Below are positions 1 to 9,265 of a stretch of 64,000 nt of DNA, piece by piece (position 1 is the first letter of the stretch; every line of letters starts with the position of its first letter). Under the pieces are notes generated by a model. The model was given only the letters and a program-made list of their open reading frames with translations. It was not told the origin of the DNA and searched no databases. Source of the DNA: Paraburkholderia lacunae (GTDB lineage Bacteria; Pseudomonadota; Gammaproteobacteria; Burkholderiales; Burkholderiaceae). The stretch spans positions 122,438-186,437 of the forward strand of contig NZ_QHKS01000015.1 in assembly GCF_003353175.1 (NCBI RefSeq), read 5' to 3'. The translations under genes and the position numbers were made by a program.

Positions 1-1
1 C

Positions 2-277
2 CGCAGCGTCTGCGTGATGGTCACCGCGATCGTCAACCTGGCGCGCTCGCTCGGACTCACGGTGGTGGTCGAAGGCACCGAGACCGAAGAGCAGATTGCC
101 TGGCTGGCCGCGCTCGGCCATATCGAGGCCCAGGGTTTCCTGTTCTCGCGTCCGGTCCCGGTGGACGCGATTCCGGCGTTGCTCGAACGCTTCGGCGTAT
201 GCGGCATGACGGATCGCCACGCTGCGCACGCCGTCGACAGCGCGAGCAGTGTGTCCAGCACGAGCGCCAACGACTGA
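2..277 (+). CDS. EAL-domain c-di-GMP phosphodiesterase, C-terminal end only
   Basis: The reading frame is open to the left edge, so only the last ~90 residues are present. They match the end of an EAL domain: a hydrophobic helix (VNLARSLGL), the strand and loop VVEGTET that corresponds to the catalytic EGVE(T) motif, and the closing QGFLFSRP signature before a short polar tail rich in Ser and Ala. EAL proteins hydrolyse cyclic di-GMP, but the metal-binding EAL motif and any sensor or GGDEF part lie outside the window, so activity cannot be judged. The internal ATG at position 14 is not the real start. Confidence 0.85.
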   Translation, partial: RSVCVMVTAIVNLARSLGLTVVVEGTETEEQIAWLAALGHIEAQGFLFSRPVPVDAIPALLERFGVCGMTDRHAAHAVDSASSVSSTSAND

Positions 278-427
278 TGCGGGGCCGATCCCGGCCAGAT
301 AAACGCCTGACACGAACAGTTACAAGCCTCTCATGTTCATGACAGGCGCACCACCCTAAAACCGGCTACATTCACTCCGTACTACGATATAGCGCGATGC
401 CGGCACGCCGGGCGCGCCAGCATAACA

Positions 428-1678
428 ATGATTCCACAGGGCGGGCGCGTACGGGGCGCTCGCAGCGCCATGCAGACCATCACGAGCCAAGAAGCCGCCA
501 GACGAGGAAAACGGGAACCGCTATGGACGCTGTTCAGGGTCGTGTTCGGCCTGTCGGCGCTGTCGTGGGGCGGTCTCGCGCTCATGGCACAACTCGAGAA
601 TCACTACGTCGAACGTGAAGGCCGGCTCTCGCGTGTAGCGTTTTCCGATCTGATCGCGCTGGCCTGGATGGTGCCTGGGCCGGTTGGATGCAATGTCGCC
701 GTGCAAGTCGGACATGCGCTCCGCGGACGCGCCGGCGCCTGGGTGGCGGGTGTCGCGAGCGTGCTGCCCTTCTTCACGCTGATGACGCTGTTCGCGATCT
801 TCTACCGCACGCCGGTCATACGCGCCGCAGCTTCGCAGACATTGCTCAATCACTTCAGCGTGGTGCTGGCCACGCTGATCGCGATCACCTGGTATAAACA
901 GACGCGCGCGCTGGTGCGCGGCAAACTCGAATGGCTCGCGGTGGCGCTCGGCTGCGTAGCGCTCTTCTTTGCGCACAGTCCGGCAGCCTATGTGGTCATG
1001 CTCGGCACCGCGTTCGGCACCGGCTGGCTGGTCAGCCCGGATCGCAATACGCGAATCATCCTGTCGATCGCGCGTGGCGACTGGCAATTGCTGGCCGCTC
1101 TGTGCGTATTGCTGGTGTTGTTTGCGCTGCCGTTGCCGCATCGCTATGAACTGGCGCTGCTGTGGCCGCGCCTGGCGGGCGCGGGCATGACGCTGTTCGG
1201 CGGCGGCTTCTCCGCGCTGCCGGTGCTCAAGACGCTGTTCGTCACACCGGCTATCGGCGTGTCGGACAACGAGTTTACTTTAGCGTTTTCGCTATCGCCG
1301 TTGTCGCCCGGGCCGCTGTTGAATGTGGTGCCGTTCTTCGGCTATCTGGTGGATGGCTGGCCGGGTGCGCTGATTGCCACGCTCGCGCTGTTCGTGCCGT
1401 CAGGTTGTCTCGCGGTGCTGGCGCAGCGGCATCTGCGTCAGTTGAAGACCCATCCGCGTTTCGAGCACGGCATGCGAATCTTGCGTGCGGTGACGACCGC
1501 GTTTCTCGTGGTGGCCGTGCTGCGCATTGCGGCTCATGTGCCGCTCGAACCCGCGTATCTGTTGACCGCGCTGTTCTCCGGCATGTGCTTCGCGAAGCTC
1601 AAGGTGCCGGTGTACGTGGTGTACGGAACAGTGGCCGTGGTATGCGGGCTGTGGTTTGCTTACGGCACCTTGCCGTAA
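428..1678 (+). CDS. ChrA-family (CHR) chromate/anion transporter
   Basis: A 416-residue, strongly hydrophobic inner-membrane protein with two CHR half-domains. The first carries a PGP motif (ALAWMVPGPVGCNVAV) followed by a Gly-rich helix. The second repeats the pattern around residue 255 (LFGGGFSALPV, then LSPGPLLNVVPFFG). This two-domain length (about 400 aa) is usual for the long CHR family, whose known members export chromate by proton exchange. Substrate cannot be read from sequence and sulfate or another anion is possible. The start is uncertain: ATG at 428 or at 470, neither with a good Shine-Dalgarno sequence. It stands alone; the next gene is convergent. A perfect inverted repeat spans its stop codon. 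Confidence 0.8.
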   Translation: MIPQGGRVRGARSAMQTITSQEAARRGKREPLWTLFRVVFGLSALSWGGLALMAQLENHYVEREGRLSRVAFSDLIALAWMVPGPVGCNVAVQVGHALRGRAGAWVAGVASVLPFFTLMTLFAIFYRTPVIRAAASQTLLNHFSVVLATLIAITWYKQTRALVRGKLEWLAVALGCVALFFAHSPAAYVVMLGTAFGTGWLVSPDRNTRIILSIARGDWQLLAALCVLLVLFALPLPHRYELALLWPRLAGAGMTLFGGGFSALPVLKTLFVTPAIGVSDNEFTLAFSLSPLSPGPLLNVVPFFGYLVDGWPGALIATLALFVPSGCLAVLAQRHLRQLKTHPRFEHGMRILRAVTTAFLVVAVLRIAAHVPLEPAYLLTALFSGMCFAKLKVPVYVVYGTVAVVCGLWFAYGTLP

Positions 1679-1680
1679 GC
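1658..1680. repeat. Inverted repeat spanning the ChrA-like stop codon
   Basis: A perfect 9-bp stem with a 5-nt loop (GCTTACGGC, ACCTT, GCCGTAAGC). The second arm contains the TAA stop of the upstream gene. The next gene is convergent (its stop is at 1697), so the hairpin sits between two converging transcripts. There is no U-tract, so it is not a classical intrinsic terminator, but it could protect the mRNA 3' end or pause polymerase. Confidence 0.5.
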
Positions 1681-1696
1681 CTCGCCGTTCCGCGCT

Positions 1697-2155
1697 TCAG
1701 AACCCGCGCGACAGCACCGCGACGCCGACCGTCACGACGCCCAGCACGATATTGATGAGCACCAGGCGGCGGATCGTGCCGACAGCCTGCGCGCCGTCCG
1801 GCCATTTCTGCGCCTGCACCGCGCGGCGAATGCGCGGGAATACCGCGAAGCGGATATGCCCGAAGATCAGCATCATCACGATGCCGAGGCCGGCCATCGC
1901 ATGCAACGGCCACGTGGCGTGACCGCCGCCGAATTGCATCAGTAGAAAACCGCCGGTCAGCAGAATCACCAGCACTGCCGCCGCGACCCAATTGAAGAAG
2001 CGGCTGAACACCGATTCCCACAACGGCAAGCGCAGTTGCGGCGAAAGATCGGCAATTGCCGGACGCAAACAGAAATGCGCGAACACCATCCCGCCGACCC
2101 ATACGGCGACGGCAAGCAGATGCAGAAAGAGCGCGAGTTCGATAGCTTTGTTCAT
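1697..2155 (-). CDS. CopD-like integral membrane protein
   Basis: A 152-residue protein with four predicted membrane helices (LALFLHLLAVAVWVGGMVFA near the start, then three more). The conserved histidines in helices 1 and 3 (FLHLLAVAVWVGG; WPLHAMAGLG) and the GHIRFAVFPR loop are typical of the CopD/YozB-like family of small haem- or copper-associated membrane proteins. The start at 2155 is chosen because GAGAGG lies just upstream; an in-frame ATG nine codons earlier lacks such a site. It stands alone and is convergent with the ChrA-like gene. The exact function is unknown and a link to copper is only by family. Confidence 0.75.
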   Translation of the reverse strand: MNKAIELALFLHLLAVAVWVGGMVFAHFCLRPAIADLSPQLRLPLWESVFSRFFNWVAAAVLVILLTGGFLLMQFGGGHATWPLHAMAGLGIVMMLIFGHIRFAVFPRIRRAVQAQKWPDGAQAVGTIRRLVLINIVLGVVTVGVAVLSRGF

Positions 2156-2420
2156 GTTGTTTTCCTCTCCCGACGACGCCACACCGCTTATGACGAATGA
2201 TATTGGCAGCGGCTACTGAGCGCGTTCGACCACGCACTGTACGCGCAGTTCCATGCGCCGGCGCCCTCTTGACATTCTTTGTAGTTGTAATTGCAGCGCG
2301 CCCGATACCGCGACGGCTACACCCCGGATTTTTTTGCTACCCACGGCGCGCACTTGAAGTTCGACCAGAACCCGAACGCACGCCGCGTTCCCACCTTTGC
2401 TTCCTTGCTTTGATTCCTGG

Positions 2421-4745
2421 TTAAGCGGCCAACACCGGACGCATACCGTCGAGCTTCATCTTGCTCTCAGGCGCGCGCCCCTTGCGTGCCCGCTTGCCGA
2501 TATGCGGCGCGAGTGCGGCGCCGCTCAGCTTCTCTTCGTCCACGCGGCCACCGCGGCGCGTACCGATCAACACGACACCCGCGTCGTTGATCGCCAGCGC
2601 CTGCACCAGCGTTTCCTTATCGTCTAGCGCCATGAGCGTGACGCCGCGTCCGCCGCCCGACAGCGTCTTCATCTCGTCGAGGCCGAACACCAGCAGACGC
2701 CCGCCCGACGACAGACACGCAATGTGCTTCGCATCCGGCAGCATCGGCATCGGCGCGAGCGGCGCGGCGCCCGCGTCGATCGTCATGAACGACTTGCCGG
2801 CCTTCACGCGGCTCACCATATCGCCGACCTTGGCGATAAAGCCGAAGCCGTTGCTCGACGCGAGCAGCAGCGCCTGATCCGCGGAGGCCGCGTAGTAATG
2901 CATCAGATGGCTGCCCGATTCGAGTTCGATCAACGACGTGACGGGCACGCCGTCACCACGGCCGCCCGGCAGCATCGCCACGGCGACCGAATAGACGCGG
3001 CCATTGCTGCCCCACGCGACCAGCGTATCCGGTGTGCGGCACTGGAACGCTGCGTAGAGCCCGTCGCCGGCCTTGAAAGTGAAACCGGCCGTATCCAGCC
3101 CGTGACCCTTGAGCGCCCGCACCCAGCCCTTCTGCGACACCACCACCGTGACCGGCTCGTCGACCACGCGCGCTTCGAACGTCGCGCGCTTTTCCTGCTG
3201 GATCAGCGTGCGGCGCTCGTCGCCGTATTGCTTCGCGTCGGCTTCGATTTCCTTGATGAGCAGACGCTTCATCGCCGATTCGCTGCCGAGCAGTTCTTCG
3301 AGCTTGGCCTTCTCGTCGCGCAATTCGGCCAGTTCCTTCTCGATCTTGATCTTCTCGAGGCGCGCCAACTGACGCAGCCGGATTTCGAGAATGTCTTCGG
3401 CCTGGCGATCGGACAGCCCGAACGCCGCGATCAACGCGGCCTTCGGTTCATCCGATTCGCGAATGATGCGGATGACTTCGTCGATATTCAAAAAGACGAT
3501 CATCCGGCCTTCGAGGATGTGAATCCGGTCGTCGACCCTCTGCAAACGATGACGCGTGCGGCGCGTGACCGTCGCGAAGCGGAACGCGATCCACTCGTGC
3601 AGGATTTCGCTCAGGCCTTTCTGACGCGGCCGGCCGTCGCCGCCCACCATCACCAGGTTCAGCGACGCGTTCGATTCGAGGCTCGTATGCGCGAGCAGCG
3701 AATTGACGAACTCCGTTTGATCGATGCGGCTCGACTTCGGCTCGAACACGAGGCGCACCGGCGCATCCTTGCCCGATTCGTCGCGCACCGCGTCGAGCAA
3801 GGCCAGCATGGTCTGCTTGGTCTGCAACTGTTCGGGTGTGAGCGCCTTCTTGCCGAGCTTGATTTTCGGATTGGTCTGCTCTTCGATTTCTTCGAGCACC
3901 TTCTGCGTGGCCGTGTTCGGCGGCAGTTCGGTGATCACCAGTTGCCATTGGCCCCGCGCGAGGTCTTCGATCTTCCAGCGCGCGCGCACCTTCAGGCTGC
4001 CGCGGCCGCTTTCGTATGCGGCGGAAATCTCGGCTTCGCTCGAAATGATCTGGCCGCCGCCCGGGAAGTCCGGACCCGGAATATGCTGCATCAGCTCGGC
4101 GTGCTGGAGCTTCGGATGGCGGATCATCGCGACCGCCGCGGCCGCGACTTCGCGCAGATTGTGCGACGGGATTTCCGTCGCCAGACCCACGGCGATGCCC
4201 GATGCGCCGTTCAGCAGCACGAACGGCAAGCGTGCGGGCAACAGCCTCGGCTCATCGAATTCGCCGTCGTAGTTCTTCATGAAGTCGACCGTGCCCTGGT
4301 CGATTTCGTCGAGCAGCAATTTCGCGATCGGCGTGAGGCGCGCTTCCGTGTAGCGCATCGCCGCTGCACCGTCGCCGTCGCGCGAGCCGAAGTTGCCCTG
4401 GCCGTCGATCAGCGGATAGCGCATCGAGAAGTCTTGCGCGAGCCGCACGAGTGCGTCGTAGGCGGACTGGTCGCCGTGCGGGTGATATTTACCCAGCACG
4501 TCGCCGACCACGCGCGCCGACTTGACGGGCTTGGCGTTGTCGCTCAGACCCATGTCGTTCATCGCGAACAGGATGCGGCGCTGCACCGGCTTCTGGCCGT
4601 CGCACACATCCGGCAAAGCACGGCCCTTGACCACGCTTACCGCATAGTCGAGGTACGCGCGTTCCGCGTAATTGCCGAGCGTCAGGAAGTCGCCTTCCGG
4701 CGGCGGCGGCTCGGTGAAAAGGTCGAGAGTGTTATCGTCGTCCAT
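2421..4745 (-). CDS. parC: DNA topoisomerase IV subunit A
   Basis: ParC is the cleavage/religation subunit of topoisomerase IV, which decatenates sister chromosomes. The 774-residue protein has the winged-helix/tower domain with the catalytic tyrosine at residue 132 (AAAMRYTEARLT), the HPHGD motif at 88-92, a long coiled coil near residues 430-500 (RLEKIKIEKELAELRDEKAKL region) and a C-terminal beta-propeller ending in a basic stretch. The gene lies 60 bp downstream of parE on the same strand, so the two subunits are probably co-transcribed. At the position of E. coli ParC Ser80, the main quinolone-contact residue, the sequence has Gln (GDQSAY). It is ParC rather than GyrA because parE is adjacent and no GyrA-box sequence (QRRGGKG) was seen. 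Confidence 0.97.
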   Translation of the reverse strand: MDDDNTLDLFTEPPPPEGDFLTLGNYAERAYLDYAVSVVKGRALPDVCDGQKPVQRRILFAMNDMGLSDNAKPVKSARVVGDVLGKYHPHGDQSAYDALVRLAQDFSMRYPLIDGQGNFGSRDGDGAAAMRYTEARLTPIAKLLLDEIDQGTVDFMKNYDGEFDEPRLLPARLPFVLLNGASGIAVGLATEIPSHNLREVAAAAVAMIRHPKLQHAELMQHIPGPDFPGGGQIISSEAEISAAYESGRGSLKVRARWKIEDLARGQWQLVITELPPNTATQKVLEEIEEQTNPKIKLGKKALTPEQLQTKQTMLALLDAVRDESGKDAPVRLVFEPKSSRIDQTEFVNSLLAHTSLESNASLNLVMVGGDGRPRQKGLSEILHEWIAFRFATVTRRTRHRLQRVDDRIHILEGRMIVFLNIDEVIRIIRESDEPKAALIAAFGLSDRQAEDILEIRLRQLARLEKIKIEKELAELRDEKAKLEELLGSESAMKRLLIKEIEADAKQYGDERRTLIQQEKRATFEARVVDEPVTVVVSQKGWVRALKGHGLDTAGFTFKAGDGLYAAFQCRTPDTLVAWGSNGRVYSVAVAMLPGGRGDGVPVTSLIELESGSHLMHYYAASADQALLLASSNGFGFIAKVGDMVSRVKAGKSFMTIDAGAAPLAPMPMLPDAKHIACLSSGGRLLVFGLDEMKTLSGGGRGVTLMALDDKETLVQALAINDAGVVLIGTRRGGRVDEEKLSGAALAPHIGKRARKGRAPESKMKLDGMRPVLAA

Positions 4746-4805
4746 CTAGATTCCGTATCCGTATTTGGCGTGAAGTGACTGTGCGATCCGACGCGCTACG
4801 CGCGC

Positions 4806-6791
4806 TCAGATATCCGCTTCCACTTCGTTGCCCTTTTCTTCCAGCCAGCTGCGCCGCGACGCCGCTTCGCCCTTGCCCATCAGCATCGTCATGCGCGCGA
4901 CCGTGGCGTCGTAGTCGAGTTCGCCGAGCGCCACCGGCGTAAGCCTGCGCGTGTCGGGGTTCATCGTGGTGTCCCACAGCTGCTCCGCGCTCATTTCGCC
5001 GAGGCCCTTGAAGCGGCTGATCGACCATTGCGTGTCACGCACGCCGTCCTTGCGCAGCTTGTCGAGAATGGCTTCGAGTTCGCCTTCGTCGAGCGCGTAG
5101 AGCTTCTGCGCCGGCTTCTTGCCGCGCGCGGGCGCATCGACGCGGAACAGCGGCGGACGCGCCACGCACACATGACCGCGTTCGATCAGTTGCGGGAAAT
5201 GCTTGAAGAACAGCGTGAGCAACAGCACCTGGATGTGCGAGCCGTCCACGTCGGCGTCAGACAAGATGCAGATCTTGCCGTAGCGCAGATTCGACAGATC
5301 GACCTTATCGTCCGGGCTGTGCGGATCGACGCCGATCGCTACCGAAATGTCGTGCACTTCGTTGTTCGCGAACAGGCGGTCGCGCTCGGTTTCCCACGTG
5401 TTCAGCACCTTGCCGCGCAGCGGCAGGATCGCCTGATACTCCTTGTCGCGGCCCATCTTCGCCGAACCGCCCGCCGAGTCGCCCTCGACAAGGAACAGTT
5501 CGTTGCGGCCGATTTCCGTCGATTCGCAGTCGGTCAGCTTGCCCGGCAGCACCGCGACGCCCGAGCTCTTGCGCTTCTCTACCTTCTGGCCGGCACGCGT
5601 GCGCGCCTGCGCCTGCTTGATGACGAGATCGGCGAGTTTCTTGCCGTGTTCGACGTGCTGATTCAGCCACAACTCCAGCGCCGGACGCGAGAACGACGAC
5701 ACCAGCTTCACCGCGTCGCGGCTATTCAGGCGTTCCTTGATCTGCCCTTGGAACTGCGGATCGAGCACCTTCGCCGACAGCACGAACGACACACGCGCGA
5801 ATACGTCTTCGGCGAGCAGCTTGACGCCCTTCGGCTGCAGGTTGTGCAATTCGACGAAGCTCTTCACCGCCTGGTACAGACCGTCGCGCAAACCGGATTC
5901 ATGCGTACCGCCCGCAGGTGTAGGAATCAGATTGACGTACGACTCGCGCATCAGCGTACCTTCTTCGCTCCACGCGACGACCCACGCTGCACCCTCGCCT
6001 TCGGCGAAGGTCTCTTCGCTCGTGCGCGCGTTTTCGACGTAGCGATCGCCTTCGAACAGCGGAATCAGCAGATCGCCGCCGTTCATGCCTTCGAGCAGAT
6101 AGCCGCGCAGGCCGTCTTCGTATTTCCAGCTTTGCTGCTCGCCGGTTTTCTCGTTGATCAGCGTGACTTCGACACCCGGCAGCAGCACCGCTTTCGAGCG
6201 CAGCAGGCGTTGCAATTCGCCGAGCGGCAGATTCGGCGAGTCGAAGTATTTCGGATTGGCCCACGCGGTGACGCGCGTGCCGGACTTCTTGTCGCTTTTC
6301 GTCGCGGCCCGCACTTCGAGCGGCCTGGCGACGTCGCCGTTGGCAAAGCCCAGTTCGGCGACCTTGCCGTCGCGCCACACGGTGACGTCGAGGCGCGTGG
6401 ACAGCGCGTTGGTGACCGACACGCCGACGCCGTGCAAGCCGCCCGAGAACGTGTACGCGCCGCCGGCGGCCTTATCGAACTTGCCGCCCGCGTGCAGGCG
6501 CGTGAAAACGATCTCGACGACCGGCACGCCTTCTTCCGGATGCAGGCCGAACGGAATGCCGCGGCCATCGTCTTCGACCGAGACGGAATGGTCCGCGTGC
6601 AGCGTGACCGTGATTTGCCGGCCGTGGCCGCCAAGGGCCTCGTCCGACGCGTTGTCGATAACTTCCTGAATGATGTGCAGCGGATTCTCGGTGCGGGTGT
6701 ACATCCCGGGCCGTTGCTTGACCGGCTCCAGGCCCTTCAACACCTTGATCGACGCTTCGCTATACGCGGCGTTTGGCTTTTTCGTAGACAT
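4806..6791 (-). CDS. parE: DNA topoisomerase IV subunit B
   Basis: ParE supplies ATP hydrolysis and the TOPRIM part of topoisomerase IV. The 661-residue protein shows the GHKL ATPase fold: catalytic Glu43 and Asn47 in EVIDNASDEA, DDGRGIP at 74-80, and the ATP lid GGLHGVG. A transducer domain follows, then the TOPRIM motifs EGDSAGGSAKMGRD and DADVDGSHI, and a C-terminal RFKGLGEM segment. Length fits the ~630-660 aa of ParE rather than ~800 aa GyrB. It is the first gene of the parE-parC pair. Its 5' region contains a cluster of DnaA-box-like 9-mers arranged as inverted repeats. The ATG has only a weak ribosome-binding site. Confidence 0.97.
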   Translation of the reverse strand: MSTKKPNAAYSEASIKVLKGLEPVKQRPGMYTRTENPLHIIQEVIDNASDEALGGHGRQITVTLHADHSVSVEDDGRGIPFGLHPEEGVPVVEIVFTRLHAGGKFDKAAGGAYTFSGGLHGVGVSVTNALSTRLDVTVWRDGKVAELGFANGDVARPLEVRAATKSDKKSGTRVTAWANPKYFDSPNLPLGELQRLLRSKAVLLPGVEVTLINEKTGEQQSWKYEDGLRGYLLEGMNGGDLLIPLFEGDRYVENARTSEETFAEGEGAAWVVAWSEEGTLMRESYVNLIPTPAGGTHESGLRDGLYQAVKSFVELHNLQPKGVKLLAEDVFARVSFVLSAKVLDPQFQGQIKERLNSRDAVKLVSSFSRPALELWLNQHVEHGKKLADLVIKQAQARTRAGQKVEKRKSSGVAVLPGKLTDCESTEIGRNELFLVEGDSAGGSAKMGRDKEYQAILPLRGKVLNTWETERDRLFANNEVHDISVAIGVDPHSPDDKVDLSNLRYGKICILSDADVDGSHIQVLLLTLFFKHFPQLIERGHVCVARPPLFRVDAPARGKKPAQKLYALDEGELEAILDKLRKDGVRDTQWSISRFKGLGEMSAEQLWDTTMNPDTRRLTPVALGELDYDATVARMTMLMGKGEAASRRSWLEEKGNEVEADI

Positions 6792-7166
6792 GGTTGACTC
6801 GGGTCCGTCGGTTCATCGTTGTCCACAGGTCCTGTGGACAGGTCCGTGGACAATGCGTTGAGTTTTCAAAAAAAGCGAAACGAAACAACGGGGTTAGGTG
6901 GGGTGCCCGCAGTGCGGGCAAGCTGCTTTGAAGCTTGCTTCCCCTTGGCGCGCTCGACGGCCGCTCGATGCCGGCTGTACCGCATCTGCGCCGGTGCGAA
7001 CGCCGGGGAAGCCTGTTCGCGGGGTATTTTACTGATTTCGATACAGGCGGCAATTCACGGAGTGCGAGATTGGCCGTCTGGATAAGGGGCAGCGCTCAGC
7101 TTCGGCCTGTTTCGCGACCTGAGAGTGACCCGGCGGCACGATGTGCGATCGCGCCGCCCCCGTGCG
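6792..7166. other. Intergenic region upstream of parE and downstream of uup
   Basis: 375 bp without a convincing gene. It should hold the parE promoter (leftward) and the 3' untranslated end of uup. Next to parE lies a palindromic cluster of GTGGAC/GTCCAC elements (6819-6853, listed separately), followed by an A-rich stretch at 6865-6890. I see no clear intrinsic terminator for uup. A small imperfect hairpin (AAGCTGCTTTGAAGCTT) lies near 6920. Confidence 0.6.
6819..6853. promoter_or_regulatory. Cluster of DnaA-box-like 9-mers upstream of parE
   Basis: Three 9-mers close to the DnaA box TTATCCACA occur within 35 bp: TTGTCCACA on the + strand (6819-6827), CTGTCCACA on the - strand (6833-6841) and TTGTCCACG on the - strand (6845-6853). 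The first two form a perfect GTCCACAG-GTC-CTGTGGAC palindrome, and the first and third form an outer pair. The cluster lies 28-62 bp upstream of the parE start. Each box differs from the consensus by one or two bases, so DnaA binding is an inference; a dimeric repressor operator or an RNA hairpin are alternatives. Confidence 0.35.
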
Positions 7167-9095
7167 TCACTTGCGCCTGTTTTCCAATTCGTCCCAGCGT
7201 TCCAGCGAGATCAGCAGTTCCTCGTCGATCGCGGCGTAGCGCTCGGTCAGGCGCGTGCCCTCCTGCGGGTCCTTCGCGAAAATCGACCCGTCTTCGAGTT
7301 GCGCGCCGATGGTTTTCTGCTCGGCTTCGAGCGCGGCAATCTTCTCCGGCAGCGCCTCGAGTTCGCGTTGCTCCTTGAACGACAGCTTGGCAGTGCGCTG
7401 CGTGTTGCGGCCCGCCCCGCTGTCTTTCGGCGCGGCCTCCTTGCCCGGCTCTTTCTGCGTCTCCTGCTGGGCCGAGAGTCGCTGCGAGCGGTCGCTCTGA
7501 ATCTGCCAGTCGGTAAAACCGCCGACATACTCGCGCCACTTGCCCCCGCCTTCCGACGCGATCACCGAAGTCGCGACGTTATCGAGGAACGCGCGATCGT
7601 GGCTGACCAGCAGCACGGTGCCGTCGTAATCGGTGAGCAGTTCTTCGAGCAGTTCGAGCGTGGGGATGTCGAGGTCGTTGGTCGGTTCGTCGAGCACCAG
7701 CACGTTGGCCGGCCGAGCGAACAAACGCGCGAGCAGCAGACGGTTGCGCTCGCCGCCCGAGAGCGACTTGACCGGCGAACGCGCGCGCTCCGGCGCGAAC
7801 AGGAAGTCGCCCAGATAGCTCATCACGTGCTTGCGCTGGCCGTTGACCTCGACCCACTCGCTGCCCGGGCTGATCGTGTCGGCGAGGCTCTTTTCCAGAT
7901 CCAGCTGCGCGCGCATCTGGTCGAAGTACGCCACTTGCAGATTGGTGCCGACACGCACCGTGCCCTCGTCCGGCGGCAACTCGCCGAGGATCATTTTCAG
8001 CAGCGTGGTCTTGCCCGCGCCGTTCGGACCGACGAAACCGATCTTGTCGCCGCGCATCACCGTGGCCGTGAACCTGTCGACCACCGTGCGCGAACCGTAG
8101 CGCTTGGTCACGTCGGTCAGTTCGGCGACGATCTTGCCGGACTTCTCGCCCTGGCCGACATCGAGCTTGACGTTGCCCTGCACGTTGCGGCGCTCGGCGC
8201 GCTCGTTGCGCATCTGCACGAGCCGCGCGATCCGGCCGACGCTGCGCGTACGGCGCGCTTCCACGCCTTTGCGAATCCACACTTCTTCCTGTGCCAGCAG
8301 CTTGTCGGCCTTTTCGTTTTCGACACGCTCGATTTCCAGCTGCTGCGCCTTGCGCGTCTGATAGGCCGAGAAATTACCCGGATACGACAACAGACGCCCG
8401 CGGTCCAGTTCGACGATACGCGTGGCGACACGATCGAGGAACGCGCGGTCATGGGTAATGAAGAGCAGCCCCGCGCGCAGCGACACCAGCAGTTCCTCGA
8501 GCCAGCGGATGCCGTCGAAGTCGAGGTGGTTGGTCGGTTCGTCCAGCAGCAGCAGGTCCGGCTGCACGACCAGCGCGCGCGCCAGCGCGACGCGCTTTTG
8601 CATCCCGCCCGACAGCGAGCCGACCCGCGCTTCGCCATTCAGGCCGATCTGCTGCAGCGTGGTGGCGACGCGCGTGCTCCAGTTCCAGGCGTCCGCCGTA
8701 TCGAGCGACGATTGCAGCGTGTTCATCCGCGACATCAGCGCGTCGTGCTCGGGGCCTTCCGGCGCATCGGCGAGCTGATTGGCAACCGCGTCGTATTCAT
8801 CCAGCAGCGCGCGCGCGTGAGTCAGGCCGGCGGCGACCGCCTCGAACACCGTATCGTCCGTATCGAACTCCGGTTCCTGCGGCACATAAACCGAGGTCAG
8901 ATTCTGCTGACGCGTGACGAGACCGTCGTCAGGCTTGGTCAGATCGGCGACGATCTTCAGCAGCGACGACTTGCCCGCGCCATTGCGGCCGATCAGCCCG
9001 ACGCGCTCGCCCGCTTCGAGAGAGAAATCCGCGTGATCGAGCAGCGCGACGTGGCCGAAGGCCAGTTGAGCTCCGGTAATGGTGTAAAGCGACAT
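7167..9095 (-). CDS. uup: ABC-F family ATPase Uup
   Basis: A 642-residue soluble protein with two ABC ATPase domains and no membrane segment, which defines the ABC-F family. Walker A motifs are GRNGAGKSS near residue 36 and GPNGAGKTT near residue 350. The signatures are SLSGGMQKRV and SLSGGERNR, and the Walker B motifs are LLLDEPTNHLD and LVLDEPTNDLD. The linker between domains and a charged C-terminal coiled coil (LSFKEQRELEALPEKIAALEAE region) fit Uup, which binds ribosomes or branched DNA and affects precise transposon excision in E. coli. The N-terminus (MSLYTITGAQLAFG) aligns with Uup. A monocistronic unit is likely, with parE further downstream on the same strand. Confidence 0.92.
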   Translation of the reverse strand: MSLYTITGAQLAFGHVALLDHADFSLEAGERVGLIGRNGAGKSSLLKIVADLTKPDDGLVTRQQNLTSVYVPQEPEFDTDDTVFEAVAAGLTHARALLDEYDAVANQLADAPEGPEHDALMSRMNTLQSSLDTADAWNWSTRVATTLQQIGLNGEARVGSLSGGMQKRVALARALVVQPDLLLLDEPTNHLDFDGIRWLEELLVSLRAGLLFITHDRAFLDRVATRIVELDRGRLLSYPGNFSAYQTRKAQQLEIERVENEKADKLLAQEEVWIRKGVEARRTRSVGRIARLVQMRNERAERRNVQGNVKLDVGQGEKSGKIVAELTDVTKRYGSRTVVDRFTATVMRGDKIGFVGPNGAGKTTLLKMILGELPPDEGTVRVGTNLQVAYFDQMRAQLDLEKSLADTISPGSEWVEVNGQRKHVMSYLGDFLFAPERARSPVKSLSGGERNRLLLARLFARPANVLVLDEPTNDLDIPTLELLEELLTDYDGTVLLVSHDRAFLDNVATSVIASEGGGKWREYVGGFTDWQIQSDRSQRLSAQQETQKEPGKEAAPKDSGAGRNTQRTAKLSFKEQRELEALPEKIAALEAEQKTIGAQLEDGSIFAKDPQEGTRLTERYAAIDEELLISLERWDELENRRK

Positions 9096-9265
9096 GGAGA
9101 ATTGGAGAAGACAGCGATGAGTCGGATCTGCTCATTGTACCGGGCGCACGGGCGGGTGCCTGTATGCCGGACGAGATAGGCCGAATGGCCGGCTTGCAGA
9201 GCGGATGTTGAATGCAAAACGCTGCCGGACGGGACTTGCACGTCCGTCAGCGTCGCACGGCAAGA

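Noticed and set aside
2724..4778. Large plus-strand open frame (684 codons) opposite parC
   Set aside because: It is the reverse-complement shadow of parC. Its product is Arg/His/Ala-rich with no domain pattern, as expected from high-G+C codon bias.
5028..6797. Large plus-strand open frame (589 codons) opposite parE
   Set aside because: Mirror frame of parE with skewed composition; no start signal or fold-like pattern.
7125..9179. Large plus-strand open frame (684 codons) opposite uup
   Set aside because: Shadow of uup; the real gene has complete ABC-F motifs.
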